Source of the DNA: Proteus mirabilis ATCC 29906
GTDB lineage: Bacteria; Pseudomonadota; Gammaproteobacteria; Enterobacterales; Enterobacteriaceae
Direction: 5' to 3'
Assembly: GCF_000160755.1 (NCBI RefSeq)
Contig: NZ_GG668582.1
Location: 104,514-168,513, forward strand
Length of the DNA: 64,000 nt
The notes under the pieces were generated by a model. It was given only the letters and a program-made list of their open reading frames with translations. It was not told the DNA's origin and ran no database searches. This document shows positions 39,419 to 51,408 of the stretch, piece after piece (positions within the stretch are counted from its first letter, which is position 1; each line of letters starts with the position of its first letter). The position numbers and the translations under genes were made by a program.

Positions 39419-42400
39419 ATGCAGGTCAGCAGAAGACAGTTCTTTAAGATCTGTGCTGGCGGTATGGCAGGTACTACAGCGGCTGCCTTAGGTTTTGCAC
39501 CCGCTGTTGCGTTAGCAGGCTCACGTCAGTATAAATTACTGCGTGCCCGTGAAACTCGCAATACCTGTACGTACTGTTCTGTCGGTTGTGGACTATTAAT
39601 GTATAGTCTGGGCGATGGCGCGAAAAACGCAAAAGAAACCATATTCCATATTGAAGGTGATCCTGACCACCCAGTAAACCGTGGTGCACTTTGTCCTAAA
39701 GGTGCTGGTCTCGTTGATTTTATCCATAGTAAAGGCCGTTTACAATATCCTGAATATCGTGCTCCCGGCTCAGATAAATGGGTAAAACTTTCATGGGAAG
39801 AGACCTTTGATCGTATCGCACGCTTAATGAAAAAAGATCGCGATGCCAACTTCGAAAAATTCAATAAAGAAGGTGTTGAAGTAAACCGTTGGTTATCAAC
39901 GGGGATGCTTTGTGCCTCCGCAGCAAGTAACGAAACAGGCTTTTTGACCCAGAAATTCTCAAGAGCACTTGGGATGCTGGCTGTCGACAACCAAGCGCGT
40001 GTCTGACACGGACCAACGGTAGCAAGTCTTGCTCCAACATTTGGTCGCGGTGCGATGACCAACCACTGGGTTGATATGAAAAATGCCAACCTTATCGTCG
40101 TTATGGGCGGTAATGCGGCTGAAGCACACCCTGTCGGTTTCCGCTGGGCAATGGAAGCTAAAATCCATAATAAAGCCAAGTTAATTGTGATTGATCCTCG
40201 CTTCACACGTACTGCGTCTGTTGCGGATTTCTATACGCCTATTCGTTCAGGTACAGATATCACCTTCTTATCGGGGGTTATCTTATATCTGCTCGAAAAT
40301 AAAAAATATCAAAAAGAGTACGTTGAGGCTTATACCAATGCCAGCTTGATTGTGCGCGAAGATTACCATTTTGATGATGGTCTCTTTAGTGGTTACGATC
40401 CTGAAAAACGTCAATATGATAAAACCACTTGGAATTACGAGATGGATGAAAATGGTTTCGCTAAACGCGACACCACGCTTCAACATCCTCGTTGTGTCTG
40501 GAATCTATTAAAAGAACACGTTAGTCGCTACACACCTGATGTGGTCACTCAGATTTGCGGTACACCAAAAGAAGATTTCTTAAAAGTCTGTGAATATATT
40601 GCTGAAACAGCAGCGAAAGATAAAACAGCCTCTTTCCTGTATGCATTAGGCTGGACTCAACACACTGTTGGTGCACAAAACATTCGTACTATGGCGATGA
40701 TCCAATTACTGTTAGGTAATATGGGTATGGCAGGTGGCGGTGTTAATGCTCTACGTGGTCACTCTAATATTCAAGGCTTAACAGATCTTGGTCTGTTATC
40801 ACAAAGCTTACCAGGTTACCTAACCTTGCCTTCTGAAAAGCAAACATCGTTAGAAACCTATTTAGCAGCCAATACGCCAAAACCGACCGTCCAAGGGCAG
40901 GTTAACTACTGGGGTAACTATCCTAAATTCTTCGTCAGTATGATGAAGACATTTTATGGTGATCATGCTCAACGTGATAACGATTGGGGATTCTCACTAT
41001 TACCTAAATGGGATAAACCTTACGACGTTCTACAATATTTCGAAATGATGGATAAAGGTGAAGTCAATGGCTATATCTGCCAAGGCTTTAACCCTGTAGC
41101 TTCATTCCCGAATAAGAACAAAGTGATCCGCTCATTATCAAAACTGAAATTCCTTATCACCATGGATCCGTTAAATACAGAAACATCTTGTTTCTGGCAA
41201 AACCACGGTGAAGAGAATGATGTGAAAACAGCAGATATCCAAACTGAAGTTTTCCGTCTACCTACGACTTGTTTTGCTGAAGAGAACGGCTCTATTGTTA
41301 ACTCAGGACGCTGGTTACAATGGCACTGGAAAGGTGCTGATGCCCCAGGAATTGCACTGCCTGATGGTGAAATTCTCTCAGGTATTTTCCATCGTTTACG
41401 CCAACTTTATAAAGAAGAAGGTGGCGCAATGCCTGAGCAGGTGTTGAATATGACTTGGGATTACTTTGATCCTAATAATCCAACATCTGAAGAAGTGGCT
41501 CAAGAGAGCAATGGTAAAGCCCTTGTCGACTTAAAAGACGCTGATGGCAATATCATTTTGAAGAAAGGTCAGCAACTAAGCTCATTTGCTCAGTTACGTG
41601 ATGATGGTACAACGGCAAGTGGCTGTTGGATCTTCGCGGGTAGCTGGACAGAAAAAGGCAACCAAATGGCTAACCGTGATAACTCAGACCCATCAGGTTT
41701 GGGTAACACATTAGGTTGGGCGTGGGCATGGCCTTTAAACCGTCGCATTATTTACAACCGTGCATCAGCAGATCCACAAGGTCAACCATGGGATCCAAAA
41801 CGCAAGTTAATCGAATGGGATGGTAGCAAATGGACAGGTATTGATGTACCTGACTATAGCAATGCCGCACCAGGCTCTGATGTTGGTCCATTTATTATGC
41901 AACCTGAAGGTATGGGGCGTTTATTCGCTATCGACAAGATGGCAGAAGGTCCATTCCCTGAACACTATGAGCCAATTGAAACCCCATTAGGTACCAACCC
42001 ACTGCATCCAAATGTTGTTTCAAACCCAGCAGCACGTGTGTTTAAAGATGACTGGGAAGAGATGGGTAAAGCAGAAGAGTTCCCATATGTAGGTACGACT
42101 TACCGTCTGACTGAGCATTTCCACTTCTGGACAAAACATGCGCTGTTAAATGCCATTATTCAGCCTCAACAATTTATCGAAATCGGTGAACGGTTAGCGG
42201 CAGAAAAAGGTATTTCTCAAGGTGACACCGTTAAAGTCAGTTCCAAACGTGGTTACATTAAAGCAAAAGCTGTAGTGACCAAACGTATTAGAACACTTGA
42301 TGTTGATGGTCGCAAAGTGGATACCATTGGTATTCCGATCCACTGGGGTTTTGAAGGGGTTGCGGTTAAAGGCTTTATTGCTAATACCCTAACGCCATTC

Positions 42401-42466
42401 GTCGGTGATGCAAATACACAAACGCCAGAATTTAAAGCGTTCCTTGTTAATGTGGAAAAGGTGTAA
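39419..42466 (+). CDS. fdoG: formate dehydrogenase-O alpha subunit, selenoprotein
   Basis: This is the catalytic molybdopterin subunit of the membrane formate dehydrogenase, which oxidises formate in the periplasm. An in-frame TGA at 40004-40006 is read as selenocysteine 196 (context NQARV-Sec-HGPTVASLAPTFG). Reading through gives 1,015 residues against 1,016 in E. coli. The N-terminus has a twin-arginine signal SRRQFFKICAGGMAG. A 4Fe-4S motif follows (CTYCSVGCGLLMYS...GALCPKGAG). The ATG at 39419 follows GAGGAG and is preferred over 39401. The operon continues into fdoH and fdoI. Confidence 0.97.
40004..40046 (+). promoter_or_regulatory. UGA codon with bacterial SECIS hairpin
   Basis: Directly after the TGA, GACCAA (40011-40016) pairs with TTGGTC (40041-40046) and AGCAA (40021-40025) pairs with TTGCT (40029-40033) around a GTC loop, with an unpaired GGT before the upper stem. 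This is the bacterial SECIS layout bound by SelB, which is encoded at 46592. Confidence 0.9.
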
Positions 42467-42477
42467 GGAGATAAATT

Positions 42478-43416
42478 ATGTCACTGCAATCACAAGACAT
42501 TATTCGTCGCTCTGCCACCAATTCCCTTACTCCCGCACCACAAGTGCGGGATTACAAGGAAGAAGTGGCAAAACTTATCGACGTTACCACCTGTATTGGT
42601 TGTAAAGCCTGTCAGGTTGCTTGTTCTGAATGGAACGATATCCGCGATAAAATTGGTACTAACGTCGGTGTTTATGACAACCCAACGGACTTAACGGCTA
42701 AATCATGGACAGTGATGCGTTTCTCTGAAGTTGAAGAGAATGGCAAATTGGAATGGTTGATCCGTAAAGATGGTTGTATGCATTGTGCTGATCCGGGCTG
42801 TTTAAAAGCATGTCCTGCAGAAGGCGCTATCATTCAATATGCTAACGGTATTGTGGACTTCCAATCTGAGCACTGTATCGGATGTGGTTACTGTATTGCT
42901 GGTTGTCCTTTTAACGTACCGCGTATTAATGAAGAAGATAACCGTGCTTATAAATGCACCTTGTGTGTAGACCGTGTTGAAGTGGGTCAAGAGCCGGCTT
43001 GTGTTAAAACCTGTCCGACTGGTGCTATCCATTTTGGCTCAAAAGAGTCGATGATTAATCTTGCCAATGAACGTGTTACAGAGTTACAAACTCGTGGCTA
43101 TGACAACGCTGGACTCTACGATCCACAAGGCGTTGGTGGCACACACGTTATGTACGTGCTTCATCACGCGGATAAACCCAACCTGTACCATGGTTTACCA
43201 GAAAACCCAGAAATTAGCTCAACGGTTAAATTCTGGAAAGGTATTTGGAAACCATTAGCGGCGGTTGGTTTTGCTGCTACATTTGCAGGTGCTATCTTCC
43301 ACTACTTAGGTGTTGGCCCTAACCGCACCACCGAAGAAGATGAAGAAGCGGCACAAAAAGAGATGGAAGCATCTTCTAAAACACAGACCTCTGTGAATAA
43401 GGAGGAGCAAAAATGA
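42478..43416 (+). CDS. fdoH: formate dehydrogenase-O iron-sulfur beta subunit
   Basis: FdoH carries electrons from FdoG to the cytochrome subunit. The 312-residue protein has four cysteine clusters for 4Fe-4S centres: [44 protein letters not shown] and [23 protein letters not shown]-terminal membrane helix ([20 protein letters not shown]) faces the periplasm. It is slightly longer than E. coli FdoH because of a charged tail rich in E and K. Its stop overlaps fdoI by four bases. Confidence 0.97.
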   Translation: MSLQSQDIIRRSATNSLTPAPQVRDYKEEVAKLIDVTTCIGCKACQVACSEWNDIRDKIGTNVGVYDNPTDLTAKSWTVMRFSEVEENGKLEWLIRKDGCMHCADPGCLKACPAEGAIIQYANGIVDFQSEHCIGCGYCIAGCPFNVPRINEEDNRAYKCTLCVDRVEVGQEPACVKTCPTGAIHFGSKESMINLANERVTELQTRGYDNAGLYDPQGVGGTHVMYVLHHADKPNLYHGLPENPEISSTVKFWKGIWKPLAAVGFAATFAGAIFHYLGVGPNRTTEEDEEAAQKEMEASSKTQTSVNKEEQK

Positions 43417-44069
43417 TGAAGAAGAAAGGTGATAAAATTCTTCGCCATACCGCATCAGAGCGAATTAATCACTGGGTTGTTGTGATTGTATTTCTATTCA
43501 CAGCCATCAGTGGTTTGGGTTTCTTCTTCCCATCTCTGAACTGGTTTATGAACATTTTAGGTACGCCTCAACTGTCACGTTTACTTCACCCATTTGTGGG
43601 GAGTGCGATGGCGATTTTGTTTATCTTTATGTTCTTCAGATACCTGAAGTACAACTTTATTGATAAAGATGACTTAGTTTGGGCTAAAAATATTCATAAA
43701 GTGCTAAAAAATGAAGAAGCGGGTGATATTGGTCACTATAACTTAGGTCAGAAAGGCATTTACTGGGCATTATCTATCAGTTTGATCCTGCTGACGGTCA
43801 GTGGCATCATCATCTGGCGTCCTTATTTTGCTGAATATTTCTCCATTCCGGTGATTCGTATTGCATTGCTGGTGCACTCATTTGCCGCAATCTTACTGAT
43901 TATTACCGTTATCGTTCACGCTTATGCAGCGTTTTGGGTGAAAGGCTCAATTCGTAGCATGGTTGAAGGTTGGGTGACTCGCGGTTGGGCGAAAAAACAC
44001 CATCCTCGCTGGTATCGTGAAGTACTGGAAGAAGAGAAAAAAGAAGCCGAAAAGCAGTCACAGAAATAA
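43413..44069 (+). CDS. fdoI: formate dehydrogenase-O cytochrome b556 gamma subunit
   Basis: FdoI is the four-helix inner-membrane cytochrome b that passes electrons to quinone. The 218-residue sequence shows heme-ligating histidines in [54 protein letters not shown], and four hydrophobic helices. The C-terminus is charged and lysine-rich. It closes the fdoGHI operon; a terminator follows. Confidence 0.97.
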   Translation: MMKKKGDKILRHTASERINHWVVVIVFLFTAISGLGFFFPSLNWFMNILGTPQLSRLLHPFVGSAMAILFIFMFFRYLKYNFIDKDDLVWAKNIHKVLKNEEAGDIGHYNLGQKGIYWALSISLILLTVSGIIIWRPYFAEYFSIPVIRIALLVHSFAAILLIITVIVHAYAAFWVKGSIRSMVEGWVTRGWAKKHHPRWYREVLEEEKKEAEKQSQK

Positions 44070-44093
44070 TGCACTAACGCTAATTTGCTGAAC

Positions 44094-44128
44094 AAACGGA
44101 GGCTGACTGTTGCCTCCGTTTTTATTTT
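44094..44128 (+). terminator. intrinsic terminator after fdoI
   Basis: AAACGGAGGC pairs with GCCTCCGTTT around an 8-base loop, followed by a T-rich tract. It separates fdoGHI from fdhE-selA-selB. Confidence 0.88.
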
Positions 44129-44267
44129 ATTTACCCGATCATCTTCAAGCGTAAATAAACAAGAAATTGACTATATCCTTACCTGCTGTCATGGCTTCAA
44201 GTAAAATTTTGCATTATTCTGATGCCAATATTTGTAGGTAATACACTATGAAGGAAGATAGAACGTT

Positions 44268-45188
44268 ATGAGTATTCGCATCGTTCCTAAAGAGCAATTA
44301 GGTAAAGAGCCATCAGAAAAAAGCATCAGCTTTATTCCACCGGTGTTATTCCCTAATTTAAAAAACCTCTACCAACGTCGTGCTGAACGTTTTCAAGCAT
44401 TAGCCAAAGACAATCCTTTCGCTGATTATCTTGAATTTGCTGCCGAAATTGCCTTAGCACAAGAAAAAGCATTACATGATAACCCGCTTGAATTAGATTT
44501 AACTCCGTTACTTTCTCAACAAACGGGTATAGCGCCGTTAGATAAAAAGACCTTTAAGCGTAGTAAGCATTGGCATGCATTACTCGCCTCAATCATTGCG
44601 GAATTACAATCCGTTGTACCTGAAAGTGCTAAAATTGCCTTAGAAAATCTCTCTAAAGCCTCTGAAACCGAATTAGAAGAGATGGCAACAGCACTATTAA
44701 ACGATGAATACTCAAAAGTTTCCGCTGATAAATCAGTATTTATTTGGGCGGCATTATCACTTTACTGGGCGCAACTGGCGGCAAACATTCCCGGTAAAGC
44801 GAAAACAGAATATGGCGAAAATCGCCAATTTTGCCCCGTTTGTAACAGTATGCCTGTATCGAGTATGGTACAAATTGGCACCACTCAAGGACTGCGTTAT
44901 TTACACTGTAATTTATGTGAAACCGAATGGCACGTGGTACGTATAAAATGTACTAATTGTGAACTAACGGGCAAATTAAATTACTGGTCTCTTGATAGTG
45001 AAAATGCGCCAGTCAAAGCAGAAAGCTGTGGCGATTGTGGTAGTTATTTAAAAATTTTATACCAAGAAAAAGATGCTAACGTCGATGCTGTAGCTGACGA
45101 TTTAGCCTCCCTTATTCTTGATGCAAAAATGGAAGAAGAAGGTTTTGCACGCAGTAGTATTAACCCCCTTCTATTCCCCAATGAATAA
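44268..45188 (+). CDS. fdhE: formate dehydrogenase accessory protein FdhE
   Basis: FdhE is a cytoplasmic rubredoxin-like factor needed to make active respiratory formate dehydrogenase. The 306-residue protein carries four CxxC motifs in its C-terminal half (CPVC, CNLC, CTNC, CGDC), which bind iron. In E. coli fdhE also follows fdoI. Here a terminator intervenes, and selA follows after 15 bases, so fdhE probably heads a second unit, fdhE-selA-selB. Confidence 0.96.
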   Translation: MSIRIVPKEQLGKEPSEKSISFIPPVLFPNLKNLYQRRAERFQALAKDNPFADYLEFAAEIALAQEKALHDNPLELDLTPLLSQQTGIAPLDKKTFKRSKHWHALLASIIAELQSVVPESAKIALENLSKASETELEEMATALLNDEYSKVSADKSVFIWAALSLYWAQLAANIPGKAKTEYGENRQFCPVCNSMPVSSMVQIGTTQGLRYLHCNLCETEWHVVRIKCTNCELTGKLNYWSLDSENAPVKAESCGDCGSYLKILYQEKDANVDAVADDLASLILDAKMEEEGFARSSINPLLFPNE

Positions 45189-45203
45189 TAATTAGGTATT
45201 AAC

Positions 45204-46595
45204 ATGACACATGATACGCGTTCACTTTACAGTCAACTGTCATCGATAGACAGTTTGCTCCATCAGGCTGACATTCAAACTTTAGTTGATGGTTATGGGC
45301 AGACCTTTATCGTTGAACATTTACGCAAACTACAAGAAGAAGCGCGTATCATTATTCGACAAAATAATCAGTTACCGCAATGGCATGATAATTGGGCGGA
45401 AGAATTAAAAAATCGTATTGCATTACAACGAAAAGCCGCCATAAAACCGGTTTTTAATTTAACAGGGACGGTATTACACACCAATTTAGGTCGTGCGTTA
45501 ATGGCAGAGTCAGCGATTGAAGCGGTAAGCCAAGTCATGCGCTCTCCGGCAACATTAGAATACTCCCTTGATGGTGCTTCTCGAGGACATCGTGATCGAG
45601 CCATTGCCGATCTGTTATGTGAATTAACTGGCGCCGAAGATGCTTGTATTGTTAATAATAATGCAGCTGCCGTTTTATTAATGCTGGCCACCGTCGCACC
45701 AGATAAAGAAGTGGTTGTTTCTCGTGGCGAATTAGTTGAAATCGGCGGTGCTTTTCGTATTCCTGATGTGATGTGCCAAGCGGGATGTCGTTTAAAAGAG
45801 GTGGGAACCACTAACCGTACCCATCTAAAAGATTACCGTAACGCGATTAACGAAAATACTGGGTTGCTAATGAAAGTTCATACCAGCAACTACAGCATTC
45901 AAGGCTTTACCGCTGAAGTTGAAGGTGCACAACTTGCTGCGCTGGGTAAAGAGATGAATTTACCCACCGCCATAGACTTAGGCAGTGGCTCTATGACCAA
46001 TTTGGCTGCACTGGGTTTACCTAGCGAGCCGATGCCACAGGACTATTTGCAACAGGGTATAGATTTAGTCACTTTTTCAGGAGATAAACTATTAGGTGGC
46101 CCACAAGCAGGAATTATTCTAGGTAAAAAAGCGTGGATAGAAGCCATCCAACATCACCCTCTAAAACGAGCGTTACGTGTCGATAAAATGACATTGGCAG
46201 CATTAGATGCCACCTTAAGACTTTATCAACAACCTGAAAAAATGATCAAGGATATCCCGACATTACGTTTACTCACTCGTACACAAACCGAAATTCATGA
46301 TATGGCGCAACGGTTACTTCCTCATTTTCAGGCATATTATGGCGATAACTACCATATCACAATATCCTCATGTGCTTCGCAAATAGGAAGTGGCTCGTTA
46401 CCGATTGAAAGCTTACCCAGTGCAGCCCTTACCTTTGCTGCCAAAGATGGGAAAGGAAGTCAATTAGATGCCCTTGCGGCACATTGGCGTAACCTAGAAA
46501 AACCTATTATCGGCCGTATTACGGATGGTCGCTTATGGCTCGACCTACGTTGTCTTGAGGATGAAAATGCATTAATACAGGCTCTATCACTATGA
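45204..46595 (+). CDS. selA: L-seryl-tRNA(Sec) selenium transferase
   Basis: SelA is a PLP enzyme that converts seryl-tRNA(Sec) to selenocysteinyl-tRNA(Sec) with selenophosphate. The 463-residue protein has [43 protein letters not shown] and the PLP lysine in [16 protein letters not shown]. Its stop overlaps selB by four bases, as in E. coli selAB. Location beside the formate dehydrogenase operon places the selenocysteine machinery next to its client. Confidence 0.97.
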   Translation: MTHDTRSLYSQLSSIDSLLHQADIQTLVDGYGQTFIVEHLRKLQEEARIIIRQNNQLPQWHDNWAEELKNRIALQRKAAIKPVFNLTGTVLHTNLGRALMAESAIEAVSQVMRSPATLEYSLDGASRGHRDRAIADLLCELTGAEDACIVNNNAAAVLLMLATVAPDKEVVVSRGELVEIGGAFRIPDVMCQAGCRLKEVGTTNRTHLKDYRNAINENTGLLMKVHTSNYSIQGFTAEVEGAQLAALGKEMNLPTAIDLGSGSMTNLAALGLPSEPMPQDYLQQGIDLVTFSGDKLLGGPQAGIILGKKAWIEAIQHHPLKRALRVDKMTLAALDATLRLYQQPEKMIKDIPTLRLLTRTQTEIHDMAQRLLPHFQAYYGDNYHITISSCASQIGSGSLPIESLPSAALTFAAKDGKGSQLDALAAHWRNLEKPIIGRITDGRLWLDLRCLEDENALIQALSL

Positions 46596-48454
46596 TTTTT
46601 GCGACAGCCGGTCACGTAGACCACGGAAAAACAACATTAATACAAGCGATCACCGGTGTAGATACAACTCACTTACCTGAAGAGAAAAAACGCGGTATGA
46701 CCATCGATTTAGGTTATGCCTATTGGCCACAAACCGATGGATCAGTCATTGGTTTTGTCGATGTCCCCGGTCATGAAAAGTTTCTTTCTAATATGTTGGC
46801 CGGTATTGGGGGAATTTCTCACGCCTTATTAATTGTCGCTTGTGATGACGGTGTGATGGCACAAACTATTGAACATACAGCTATCTTACGTCTTGCCGGT
46901 TGTCCTAACATCACCGTGATCCTCACCAAAGCAGATCGTGTAGAGCCACCACGTATTGATGAAGTTAAACAGCAGATAACCACACACTTACTTAATCTAG
47001 GTTGGTCAGCACCACAAATCTTTGTCACTTCAGCCTCAACTGGCGTAGGTATCGCGCCATTACGAGACTATTTAGTTACCCTACATCAGCAAGAGCAACA
47101 ACACCCTCAATGGCATAAGCGTTTTCGCTTAGCGATTGATCGTGTATTTAGTATTAAAGGTGCGGGTTTGGTGGTCACAGGTACTGCACTTGCCGGGCAA
47201 ATTGCGCTAGGTGATACTTTTTGGCTAACCGGTGCAGATAAACCGGTAAGAATTAGGGCATTACATGCGCAAAATCAGCCAGTAGAACAAGCCGGTGCAG
47301 GTATGCGCATTGCGATAAATATTAGTGGTGATGTCAGTAAAGAAACGGTTTCTCGTGGTGATTGGTTACTATCACAAGCACCACTTTATCCTTCACATAA
47401 AATATTAGTCAGTCTAACAGCTGATGAATCTATTAAACATTGGCAACCGGTTCATATTCATCATGGTACACGCCATATTACAGGACGTATTGCACTATTA
47501 AATAATACCGATGAAACACCGCTATTAGCAGAGCTTATTCTTGATGAACCCTTGTGGCTGGTGGATAACGATAGACTGATTTTACGTGATATCAGTGCAC
47601 AACGAACTTTAGCGGCGGCCAAAGTGCTCTGCTTACACTCTCCTCGTCGGGGTAAACGACAAGCTGAATTTTTATCTTGGCTAAGTGCACTTGATAAAGC
47701 CAACACGGTGAGTGATAACCTCGCACTCTATTTACCCAAAGGTGAATTGTTATTGACACAATTTGCTTGGGCACAGCAACTGACGGAAACCGCACTTGAT
47801 ACGCTATTAACCACCTTTGATGTTATTTCTATTTCCGGCGTCGTCATTTCGAAAGCCAATGCCGAACAGGCTAAAGCAAAACTATTACGCACACTAGAAG
47901 AATATCACCAGCAACATAACGATCAAATGGGTGTGGGCCGTTCCCGTTTAAAACGTATGGCTCTTCCCACTTATCACGATGAGCTGGTTTATCACTTAAT
48001 TGATCAGTTACGCCAAGAAGGCGCTATTAAGCAAACTCGAGGCTGGCTACATCTACCAACACATGGGTTAGCTTTCACAGCAGAGCAAGAGGCACTATGG
48101 CAGATTGCCAAAAACTATTTTCAACAATCAGAGCCTTGGTGGGTTCGTGATCTCGCCCATGAAATGAAACATGATGAAAAAGTCATACGAGGCTTATTAC
48201 GCAAAGCCGCTCAACTAGGTCTTATTATCCCCATTATTGCCGATCGCTATTATACTCATGATTCGATAGAAAAATTTGCCGCTATCATCGTAAAATATAA
48301 CGAAACCAACGGCAGTGTAACCGCAGCCGATTTTCGTGATGAACTGGCCGTAGGTCGCAAACTTGCCGTACAAATTCTTGAGTATTTTGACCGAACAGGG
48401 TTCACTCGACGTAAAAAAGATCTTCATATCTTACGAGATAAAGGGTTATTCTAA
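46592..48454 (+). CDS. selB: selenocysteine-specific elongation factor SelB
   Basis: SelB is the EF-Tu-like GTPase that brings selenocysteinyl-tRNA to UGA at a SECIS hairpin. The 620-residue protein starts [20 protein letters not shown] (G1). It carries the switch and G3 motifs ([21 protein letters not shown]) and TKAD (G4). Its C-terminal third has four winged-helix domains that bind SECIS RNA, ending [20 protein letters not shown]. The likely substrate hairpin is at 40004-40046. Confidence 0.97.
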   Translation: MIFATAGHVDHGKTTLIQAITGVDTTHLPEEKKRGMTIDLGYAYWPQTDGSVIGFVDVPGHEKFLSNMLAGIGGISHALLIVACDDGVMAQTIEHTAILRLAGCPNITVILTKADRVEPPRIDEVKQQITTHLLNLGWSAPQIFVTSASTGVGIAPLRDYLVTLHQQEQQHPQWHKRFRLAIDRVFSIKGAGLVVTGTALAGQIALGDTFWLTGADKPVRIRALHAQNQPVEQAGAGMRIAINISGDVSKETVSRGDWLLSQAPLYPSHKILVSLTADESIKHWQPVHIHHGTRHITGRIALLNNTDETPLLAELILDEPLWLVDNDRLILRDISAQRTLAAAKVLCLHSPRRGKRQAEFLSWLSALDKANTVSDNLALYLPKGELLLTQFAWAQQLTETALDTLLTTFDVISISGVVISKANAEQAKAKLLRTLEEYHQQHNDQMGVGRSRLKRMALPTYHDELVYHLIDQLRQEGAIKQTRGWLHLPTHGLAFTAEQEALWQIAKNYFQQSEPWWVRDLAHEMKHDEKVIRGLLRKAAQLGLIIPIIADRYYTHDSIEKFAAIIVKYNETNGSVTAADFRDELAVGRKLAVQILEYFDRTGFTRRKKDLHILRDKGLF

Positions 48455-48562
48455 CTTAACTGGTTACTCTTTATGATTGGCTGGATATGAGCATTCAGCC
48501 AATTAAGGTATTCTTCGCTTGTCTTTATCAATAAACTTTTAATCACTATGCTCGGAAGAGAT

Positions 48563-50212
48563 ATGAAAAAATTATCAGGGCGTATATATCTTGCGCTTGT
48601 TCTTATTGCTTCATTATTTATTGTCTTTGAGAAAGCTTCTCTAATTTATACCGCACTACTGTCTGTCAGTGTTTATTTTATTATTTTTACGCTGTGTTTT
48701 GTTTTATCGTCCCGCGCGCTATTCTCGGCAATCACAACAGGGACACTCTTTATCATTATCAAGTTTATCAATCAGCTTAAAGTCCACTATTATAAAGAGT
48801 CACTGCTATTTTCAGATTTTAACCTTGCTTTTGATAGCTCAAATTTAGGCACCTTAACGCAGTATTGGGAAGCCGGTGTCGCGATTATTGCCATGGCTAT
48901 TTGGCTAATCATTAATATGGTTACCGCGTGGCGTTTCTCCCGTAAATCACCTATTGCTACACGCCTAAGTAGCTTATTACTCATTATTATTGGCCTTACA
49001 ACTATTCATTTTACGGTGAATAAATGGCAATCGGAGTGGGAAGGTACGCTTCCCGGTGGTCGAGGAACTGTGACTAATCTAATTATGTCGGGTTATCAAA
49101 CGGCTTATCATCCCCCTTACTATGCACAAAGTGCAGACTACTTTATCGAGCAAGCCAACCGTGTGGTCTTACCGGAAACACAAACCGAGGTAAAACCCGA
49201 TATTGTTGTATTACTACAAGAATCTACCGTAAACCCAAGCATTTACCAATTTGATAAAAACGTGGATTTGCCCGATCTTTTTATGTTTAAAAAAGATGAA
49301 GGTGTCAGTGCCCAAAGCCCATTACGAGTACAAACCTTTGGTGGAGGAACTTGGCTTTCTGAATTCTCAGTATTAACCGGTCTAAATACCGATGATTTTG
49401 GTGCGCGTAAAAACTCTGTGTTCTATTTTGTGGTTGATAAACTCAATGAAAGTTTATTCCGCCAACTCAAATCTCAAGGGTATTACACCGTACTGCTCAC
49501 TCCCTTTAATCGTAACGCCTATCACGCGGGATATGCTTATGAAAAATTAGGGGTAGATGAGATTATCCAGCCACAAGAATTGGGTTATCCGGGGAGTTTA
49601 GAAGAGAATTTATGGACTATCCCTACCCAAGATATGATTAATTATCTAAAAGAAATCTTAAAAACACATACAGATAAGCCATTATTTATCTTTTCTTTAA
49701 CTATGTATGAGCATGGCCCTTATAAAGGCTCACATAGTGATGATTATCAATTAGCTGGCCAAACAGAAAGCCCTGATGCACCGGGTAAATTTAGCCACTA
49801 TATGGAAAAAATTATTGCCAGTGATCCGGCTATTGAAGATTTTTCTCACTTTGTCGCAAATAGAGAGCGCCCCACCCTGTTTCTTTATTTTGGTGATCAT
49901 CAACCTAATATTGACCTAAAAAATTATCAATCACCTTTTAGTGATCCAGCACATATTACTCAATTCACCTTAAGGGATAATTTAACGCAAGGTGCAACCC
50001 TTTCTACTGGAGAATTAACGGATATTAATTTTTTAGGGGGAATGTTGTTAGAGCGCGCTCGTTTACCTTTATCACCTTACTATAAAGCCAATATTCAAAT
50101 GCGCCATTTATGCCAAGGCAAATTAAATGATTGTGAGGATGAAAAATTAGTTAATAGTTATAAGAACTATATTTATGACAAATTAAACGTTGCCGGTGGC
50201 AAAGATAATTAA
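48563..50212 (+). CDS. LtaS-like sulfatase-superfamily membrane transferase
   Basis: A protein of about 549 residues with roughly five N-terminal membrane helices (to about residue 155) and an extracytoplasmic alkaline phosphatase/sulfatase fold. It has the metal-site glutamate VVLLQESTVNPS, the probable threonine nucleophile in FGGGTWLSEFSVLTG, and LYFGDHQP. This suits transfer of phosphoglycerol or phosphoethanolamine to a cell-envelope glycan. The ATG at 48563 follows GGAAG; an ATG at 48548 is also in frame. It neighbours the cellulose cluster but is not like BcsG by sequence, so a role in cellulose modification is speculative. Confidence 0.8.
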   Translation: MKKLSGRIYLALVLIASLFIVFEKASLIYTALLSVSVYFIIFTLCFVLSSRALFSAITTGTLFIIIKFINQLKVHYYKESLLFSDFNLAFDSSNLGTLTQYWEAGVAIIAMAIWLIINMVTAWRFSRKSPIATRLSSLLLIIIGLTTIHFTVNKWQSEWEGTLPGGRGTVTNLIMSGYQTAYHPPYYAQSADYFIEQANRVVLPETQTEVKPDIVVLLQESTVNPSIYQFDKNVDLPDLFMFKKDEGVSAQSPLRVQTFGGGTWLSEFSVLTGLNTDDFGARKNSVFYFVVDKLNESLFRQLKSQGYYTVLLTPFNRNAYHAGYAYEKLGVDEIIQPQELGYPGSLEENLWTIPTQDMINYLKEILKTHTDKPLFIFSLTMYEHGPYKGSHSDDYQLAGQTESPDAPGKFSHYMEKIIASDPAIEDFSHFVANRERPTLFLYFGDHQPNIDLKNYQSPFSDPAHITQFTLRDNLTQGATLSTGELTDINFLGGMLLERARLPLSPYYKANIQMRHLCQGKLNDCEDEKLVNSYKNYIYDKLNVAGGKDN

Positions 50213-50290
50213 TTTTCAAATTTACTGATAAAAGGTGATCGGGATTACTAATCAGTAGCAACACGATTATTGACTCGTCCTGATATCGAA

Positions 50291-50328
50291 CAAAAAAGAG
50301 GCTAATAACTGGCCTCTTTTTATTTTAT
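50291..50328. terminator. bidirectional terminator between sulfatase-like gene and bcsZ
   Basis: AAAGAGGC pairs with GCCTCTTT around a loop, with an A-run on the left and T-run on the right. It serves both convergent genes. Confidence 0.85.
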
Positions 50329-50360
50329 TAGTTATATCCACAGGGGTTAACTAATAATCA

Positions 50361-51389
50361 TCAGTTATTATTCTGCGCAAAGGCGGCTAATAAATGTAAG
50401 GCTGAAGAGTAATAATCTGTATCCTTAGTTAAATCAACATTTTCAATTACTGTTTTCATTGTCAGATCTCTTACCGCCATCATACCTGGCGTTAAGTTAT
50501 AATCAGCGCGCTCTTTACCATCAATACTGATCCACGCAGGCGTCTTATCACGATCAAATTGTTGCCAATAATTCACAAAAGGTTGTAATGCGAGTTTATC
50601 TTGTGCCCATGCTAAATAAAGAGGAATGCGAATAGCATCAAAACTAAATCGTGCTGGCCATTTTTCACTCGGGGCAAGATGACCATCAGGGTATAAACTT
50701 ACCCAATCACTTGGTAATTTATATTTACCAAAACGCATTTTTCTTAATAAGGATTGGCTATCGTTAATTAAATTTTTCCAGCGACTATCATGACTAACTC
50801 GATAGAAATCTTTCCATGCCGGAAAGATAAAATAGGAGGGGTTAATGATAATTTCTTCGGGGATTTTAAAACCATTAATTCCCGGTAAGAGTACACTGTA
50901 GTTTTCTGTCTTCACTAAAGTGTGTTCAAGGATCGCATGCTGAATAGAATCTGACGCTGAAAGATAGCTTTCATCATGCCATTTTTCCCCAGCCTTTAAT
51001 AATGCCCAAGCAATTAAAATATCACCATCTGTTGCATTATTAAGATCGGGTGTATGTTGGTTATTTTCGGGTTCATAACGCCATTTAAATAAGCCAAGAT
51101 CACCACGATACAGCGACATTGCCGTCCAGTGCCATAATTGTGCAAAGGTTTGGCGATCGTCACTCATAACCGCCATTAACATGCCATACCCTTGACCTTC
51201 TGAGTGTGAAATATTTTGATTAGCGCTGTCAATGACACGCCCCTCGGGAGTAATGTAACGCGCTTTAAATTGTTGCCATCCAGCTTGGGTTTCTGTCGCT
51301 TGTGCCATTGGGGATATCATTAACATCACACTTAGTGTTAGCAAAATACCAAGTCGATGAGTCAATCGAGATAACTGTCTTATGGACAT
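50361..51389 (-). CDS. bcsZ: cellulase BcsZ (GH8 endo-1,4-beta-glucanase)
   Basis: A 342-residue periplasmic endoglucanase needed for normal cellulose export. It has a signal peptide ending near MAQAT, the catalytic glutamate in SHSEGQGYGMLMAV, the catalytic-base region NNATDGDILIAWALL and RFSFDAIRIPLYLAW of glycoside hydrolase family 8. AAGGAG precedes the ATG. It is the last gene of the leftward cluster, 73 bases after the galU-type gene, with a strong stem-loop in that gap. Confidence 0.93.
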   Translation of the reverse strand: MSIRQLSRLTHRLGILLTLSVMLMISPMAQATETQAGWQQFKARYITPEGRVIDSANQNISHSEGQGYGMLMAVMSDDRQTFAQLWHWTAMSLYRGDLGLFKWRYEPENNQHTPDLNNATDGDILIAWALLKAGEKWHDESYLSASDSIQHAILEHTLVKTENYSVLLPGINGFKIPEEIIINPSYFIFPAWKDFYRVSHDSRWKNLINDSQSLLRKMRFGKYKLPSDWVSLYPDGHLAPSEKWPARFSFDAIRIPLYLAWAQDKLALQPFVNYWQQFDRDKTPAWISIDGKERADYNLTPGMMAVRDLTMKTVIENVDLTKDTDYYSSALHLLAAFAQNNN

Positions 51390-51408
51390 TGTCTCTTTCT
51401 CCTTCTTT

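Noticed and set aside
39401..40055. fdoG as a broken gene split by a stop codon
   Set aside because: The TGA is followed by a SECIS-like hairpin, the flanking sequence reads straight through as FdoG, and selA and selB are nearby. It is a selenocysteine codon.
48563..50212. BcsG (cellulose phosphoethanolamine transferase)
   Set aside because: Length is similar, but the membrane region and catalytic motifs follow the LtaS pattern with a threonine nucleophile, not the BcsG sequence.
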